From Aquila chrysaetos chrysaetos (lineage: Eukaryota > Chordata > Aves > Accipitriformes > Accipitridae): a stretch of DNA of 64,000 nucleotides. The stretch spans positions 11,620,501 through 11,684,500 of the forward strand of contig NC_044014.1 of assembly GCF_900496995.4 (NCBI RefSeq). Direction: 5' to 3'. The position numbers and the translations under genes are program-made. Under the pieces are notes generated by a model. It saw only the letters and a list, made by a program, of their open reading frames with translations, was not told the DNA's origin and made no database searches. Position 1 is the stretch's first letter, and the number at the start of each line of letters is the position of its first letter. Positions 23,165 to 64,000 of this stretch are shown piece by piece.

Positions 23165-24516
23165 CCTATAAGTGTAATGAAAAGAATAGTTTGTTTTTAA
23201 GCGAGTGTAACGAGCACTATTTTGGTAGCCAACTTCTCCACAAGAATTTATGTGAGAGAGGGTCAGCTCCAATCATACAGTCATTAACCATGTACCTTAA
23301 CAAGGTGAATAATCAACATATTTACAAACTAAACAAATTCAATCCCGTCAACTCTTATAAAAATGGGATTGAGGAGCAGACAGGGAATGAGACCAATGCT
23401 TGAGAACACAAGGGGTCGCCACTTTTGTTTTAAGGAACCATATTAATCAAACCAGTTTCCTCTAGTGACCTGAGGGCACAAATACGGATTTAGCAGTATA
23501 TTCAGAAGTTAGATTACAGTCTTGATACTAAGCATTTCAGCATCTTCATATTTTAACACCTTAATGCTGAGAAAGATTAACTTCAGGCAGAACTGTAAGG
23601 AACTAGCCTTTTATAAACTAAAGAAAGTCTAAACTGAAAAGCTACAGTAGATGTAAAAAAAAAAAGGGGGGGGAGGGGACAGAGAGACAGAGCGTGTGAG
23701 AAAGAACAGAACATTACTTAGTAAAATCCAGTGACATCTACAATAGTTTTACAGCATGTTTAAGCCCTCTAAGGTTTTATATCTCCACCTGCCTTCCATT
23801 AAAACTTACTCCTTGTTAATGAAAAGACGTACGACAAAACAGAATGCAAATAGATCAAGGCAATACGTCTAAGTAAGCATGCCTGGAAGCCAGAAATAAT
23901 ATTCCCCAAACTTCTGCATGTGAAATAGATTTCCCATGGCATCGATTGATTTGATTTTGTTCAAGAGGTACAGTCCTGTAAGTCACACTACCCCAGCAGC
24001 AATTCCAATGACTATAAACTGGACAGTTCTTGAGTAACTGTGGAATGTAACCGCCTCGAGTTCCTACCCTCCTGAAAAAGGACAACTGGCCCTACAAGTG
24101 CAGCAATAGTGTAAGTCTCCCTGAAGCATCTTCTGCCTTTTAAACAACCAATAAAGTCATGATAAAACTGAATGTCCACTACTTACAGTGTTTCTCTTGA
24201 GCTACCAACATCTATGCACAAATGAAAAAGGTGCCTCTTTTTTAATAGATCGGTTTAATACTGAAACAGATAGGATGAAGTTAAAAAAGAATAATCAAGA
24301 TACTGAACTGAATATTTTGAAGCAAGTGCCCCAGCTGTGGGGAAAAGTGCATTTAGTTCAGCAGCAAAACAGCACAGTGTGAAGATATTGTGCTTGGACA
24401 CGGAAGTTCCATAATGGAAGGAGGTACAAGGCAAGTCAAGATATAAAACCATAGTACATTGTTAACCAATCTTAAAACTTACATATATTGCAGTGTTTAA
24501 AAGTAAGACACATTCA

Positions 24517-24522
24517 TTTATT
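24517..24522 (-). terminator. Candidate SHOC2 proximal polyadenylation signal AATAAA
   Basis: The minus strand reads CAATAAATGAATGTGTCTTAC, a hexamer followed by a GU-rich element. About 1.0 kb after the stop codon; may give a shorter 3' UTR isoform. Confidence 0.3.
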
Positions 24523-25091
24523 GTACAAGGACTATAAGGAATCCTTAAAATTGCCTGCTGTAGTTTATGACTCAACATTGTAATAAAAATGTACATATAT
24601 ATTATTTCCTTGCCACTTAACTGTACTGTTAGACCTCATGGACTCGTTACTTCACAAAATGAAAACCGCTCTTCACTGAGTATACTCAATGTTTTTACCA
24701 ATCTGAAAAGGTTTACTTGTGCTAGAAAAGACCAACCGCAAAAGGCTCAGTTCAGATATGTTATGCCTGCAACTGATAACTCAGGGAAGCAAGACTTAAA
24801 GGAATTCAAGCTTTTTTTTTCTTTTCTTTTTGTTTTGACTGCATCCTTTTCACCTGCCAGTTGTTCTGATGAGTATATGTTTTTAGTATACAAACCGGTT
24901 GATAAAAATTCATCAGCAGAGGCATATAAATTCTAGATATGATTGATTAAAACAGAGCAAATCAGAATAAAACAAAATCCAGTGATTTACTCTGACTGTA
25001 AACAATATAAAAACACCATTTGCTTCAAATCTCAAAATAAGTTAAAAGAAAATCCCAACCTCAGGACACATGACCCTTTCAGGTTTTGACA

Positions 25092-25092
<1 letters not shown>

Positions 25093-25122
<30 letters not shown>
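25093..25122. repeat. A30 homopolymer (U30 in the SHOC2 mRNA)
   Basis: Thirty uninterrupted A on the plus strand inside the probable SHOC2 3' UTR, so the transcript would carry a U30 tract. It could also be the tail of an old plus-strand retroposition, but no parent sequence is recognisable upstream. Confidence 0.6.
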
Positions 25123-25126
<4 letters not shown>

Positions 25127-25390
25127 GAGGAAAACAGAAAAGTTCATTATATAAAGGTTACACATTTCTCTTAACTGAAAGTAAATCTAAGCAAAACTAT
25201 TTTTGTCCCTTAAATTTAAACTTTGAGTTCATTGGCAATTGCTTTAAATGAACTGGCATTTTCAGATTATTCAGACATTCCATCAAATTCAGCAAAGAAA
25301 ACTTAGACAAGCATTTTTACAGAATAAAAAAAATCTAAATGGCTATGATTCCTCTATTAGCAGAAACACATAATGCAGTCTTAAATTTGC

Positions 25391-25471
25391 CTTTTTATAT
25401 TATTTATATATTTTTATATATATATATAATATAATATAAACCACATATATTATATTATATATACATATACA
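25391..25471. repeat. TA-rich tract containing an 18-bp perfect inverted repeat in the SHOC2 3' UTR
   Basis: The arms are 25421-25438 and 25446-25463, exactly reverse-complementary, separated by a 7-nt loop (AACCACA on plus, UGUGGUU in mRNA). The stem is purely A-U and starts about 70 nt after the stop codon. AU-rich UTR sequence is common; a perfect 18-bp stem is less so. Confidence 0.8.
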
Positions 25472-25532
25472 GACAATTACAACATTAATGCAGTTTGTGT
25501 TTTGTACAGTGTATTGGACAATCCGATTAGCA

Positions 25533-63841
<38,309 letters not shown>

Positions 63842-64000
63842 CTGAAGTTCACAAGAACAATTCACTGCTGAGGCGACAAGGATCCTTAAAACATGCAAGC
63901 ATTGAACCAAGGGAGGAGCTTCATAGGTGTGATACCCATTTGCTACATATTGGTTCTGAAGGCACTCTTTCCTAATTCTGGTATCAGGAGATTCAGCTGT
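63842..64000. other. Start of the SHOC2 first intron (3' end in transcript sense)
   Basis: Presumed intronic sequence leading to a non-coding first exon and promoter beyond the right edge. Nothing else seen. Confidence 0.45.

Larger units (their letters stand above)
23155..25532 (-). other. Probable SHOC2 3' UTR
   Basis: Sequence following the SHOC2 stop codon on the minus strand, AT-rich and without coding potential. Possible ends are the AATAAA at 24517-24522 (about 1.0 kb of UTR) and the overlapping AATAAATAAA at 23155-23164 (about 2.4 kb). I recall a human 3' UTR of roughly 1.8-2 kb, which fits neither exactly. Includes a perfect AU hairpin at 25421-25463 and a 30-nt U run in the mRNA at 25093-25122. 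Confidence 0.5.

Noticed and set aside
24589-24936. 115-codon plus-strand frame inside the SHOC2 3' UTR
   Set aside because: No homology recognised, antisense to the UTR, and no promoter or splice structure. Likely chance.

Overview
The window is vertebrate nuclear DNA, most probably from a bird. It holds two protein-coding genes, both on the minus strand: ADRA2A (intronless, left) and SHOC2 (multi-exon, right). In human 10q25.2 the same two genes lie next to each other in the same orientation, as I recall that map. The bird or sauropsid assignment is an inference. It rests on remnants that read like CR1 LINEs, a low overall repeat load, short introns (all SHOC2 coding exons fit in about 38 kb), and a very GC-rich, CpG-dense ADRA2A locus inside AT-rich flanks. 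The species cannot be named from the sequence.

Layout. 1-3.1 kb: intergenic sequence with no supported gene. 3.1-5.0 kb: probable ADRA2A 3' UTR. 4,996-6,330: the ADRA2A coding sequence (444 codons plus stop). 6.3-7.9 kb: 5' UTR, promoter and the rest of a large CpG island, with a TATA element, a palindromic E-box and a long CA/CG alternating tract. 7.9-20 kb: intergenic, with several stretches that look like conserved regulatory DNA and a few old repeats. 20-25.5 kb: the downstream side and long 3' UTR of SHOC2. 25,533-63,801: eight SHOC2 coding exons separated by seven introns. 63.8-64.0 kb: the end of the 5' UTR part of the first coding exon and the start of the intron leading to a non-coding first exon outside the window.

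I joined the SHOC2 exons by eye. All seven introns are GT-AG, every phase matches, and the exons total 1,749 nt, giving 582 residues, the same length as the human protein as I recall it. ADRA2A is complete and keeps all the residues expected of a catecholamine-binding, Gi-coupled receptor. The two genes do not act in one known pathway: ADRA2A is an adrenergic GPCR and SHOC2 is the leucine-rich-repeat scaffold of the SHOC2-MRAS-PP1C phosphatase that activates RAF. Their adjacency is a chromosomal linkage.

I found no undescribed system. The most useful observations are a serine at ADRA2A position 5.43 (the yohimbine species switch), a well-placed in-frame upstream ATG in the ADRA2A leader, an acceptor site of SHOC2 exon 3 that is immediately followed by a strong donor motif, an 18-bp perfect AU hairpin just after the SHOC2 stop codon, and a small isolated CpG-dense patch inside SHOC2 intron 3.
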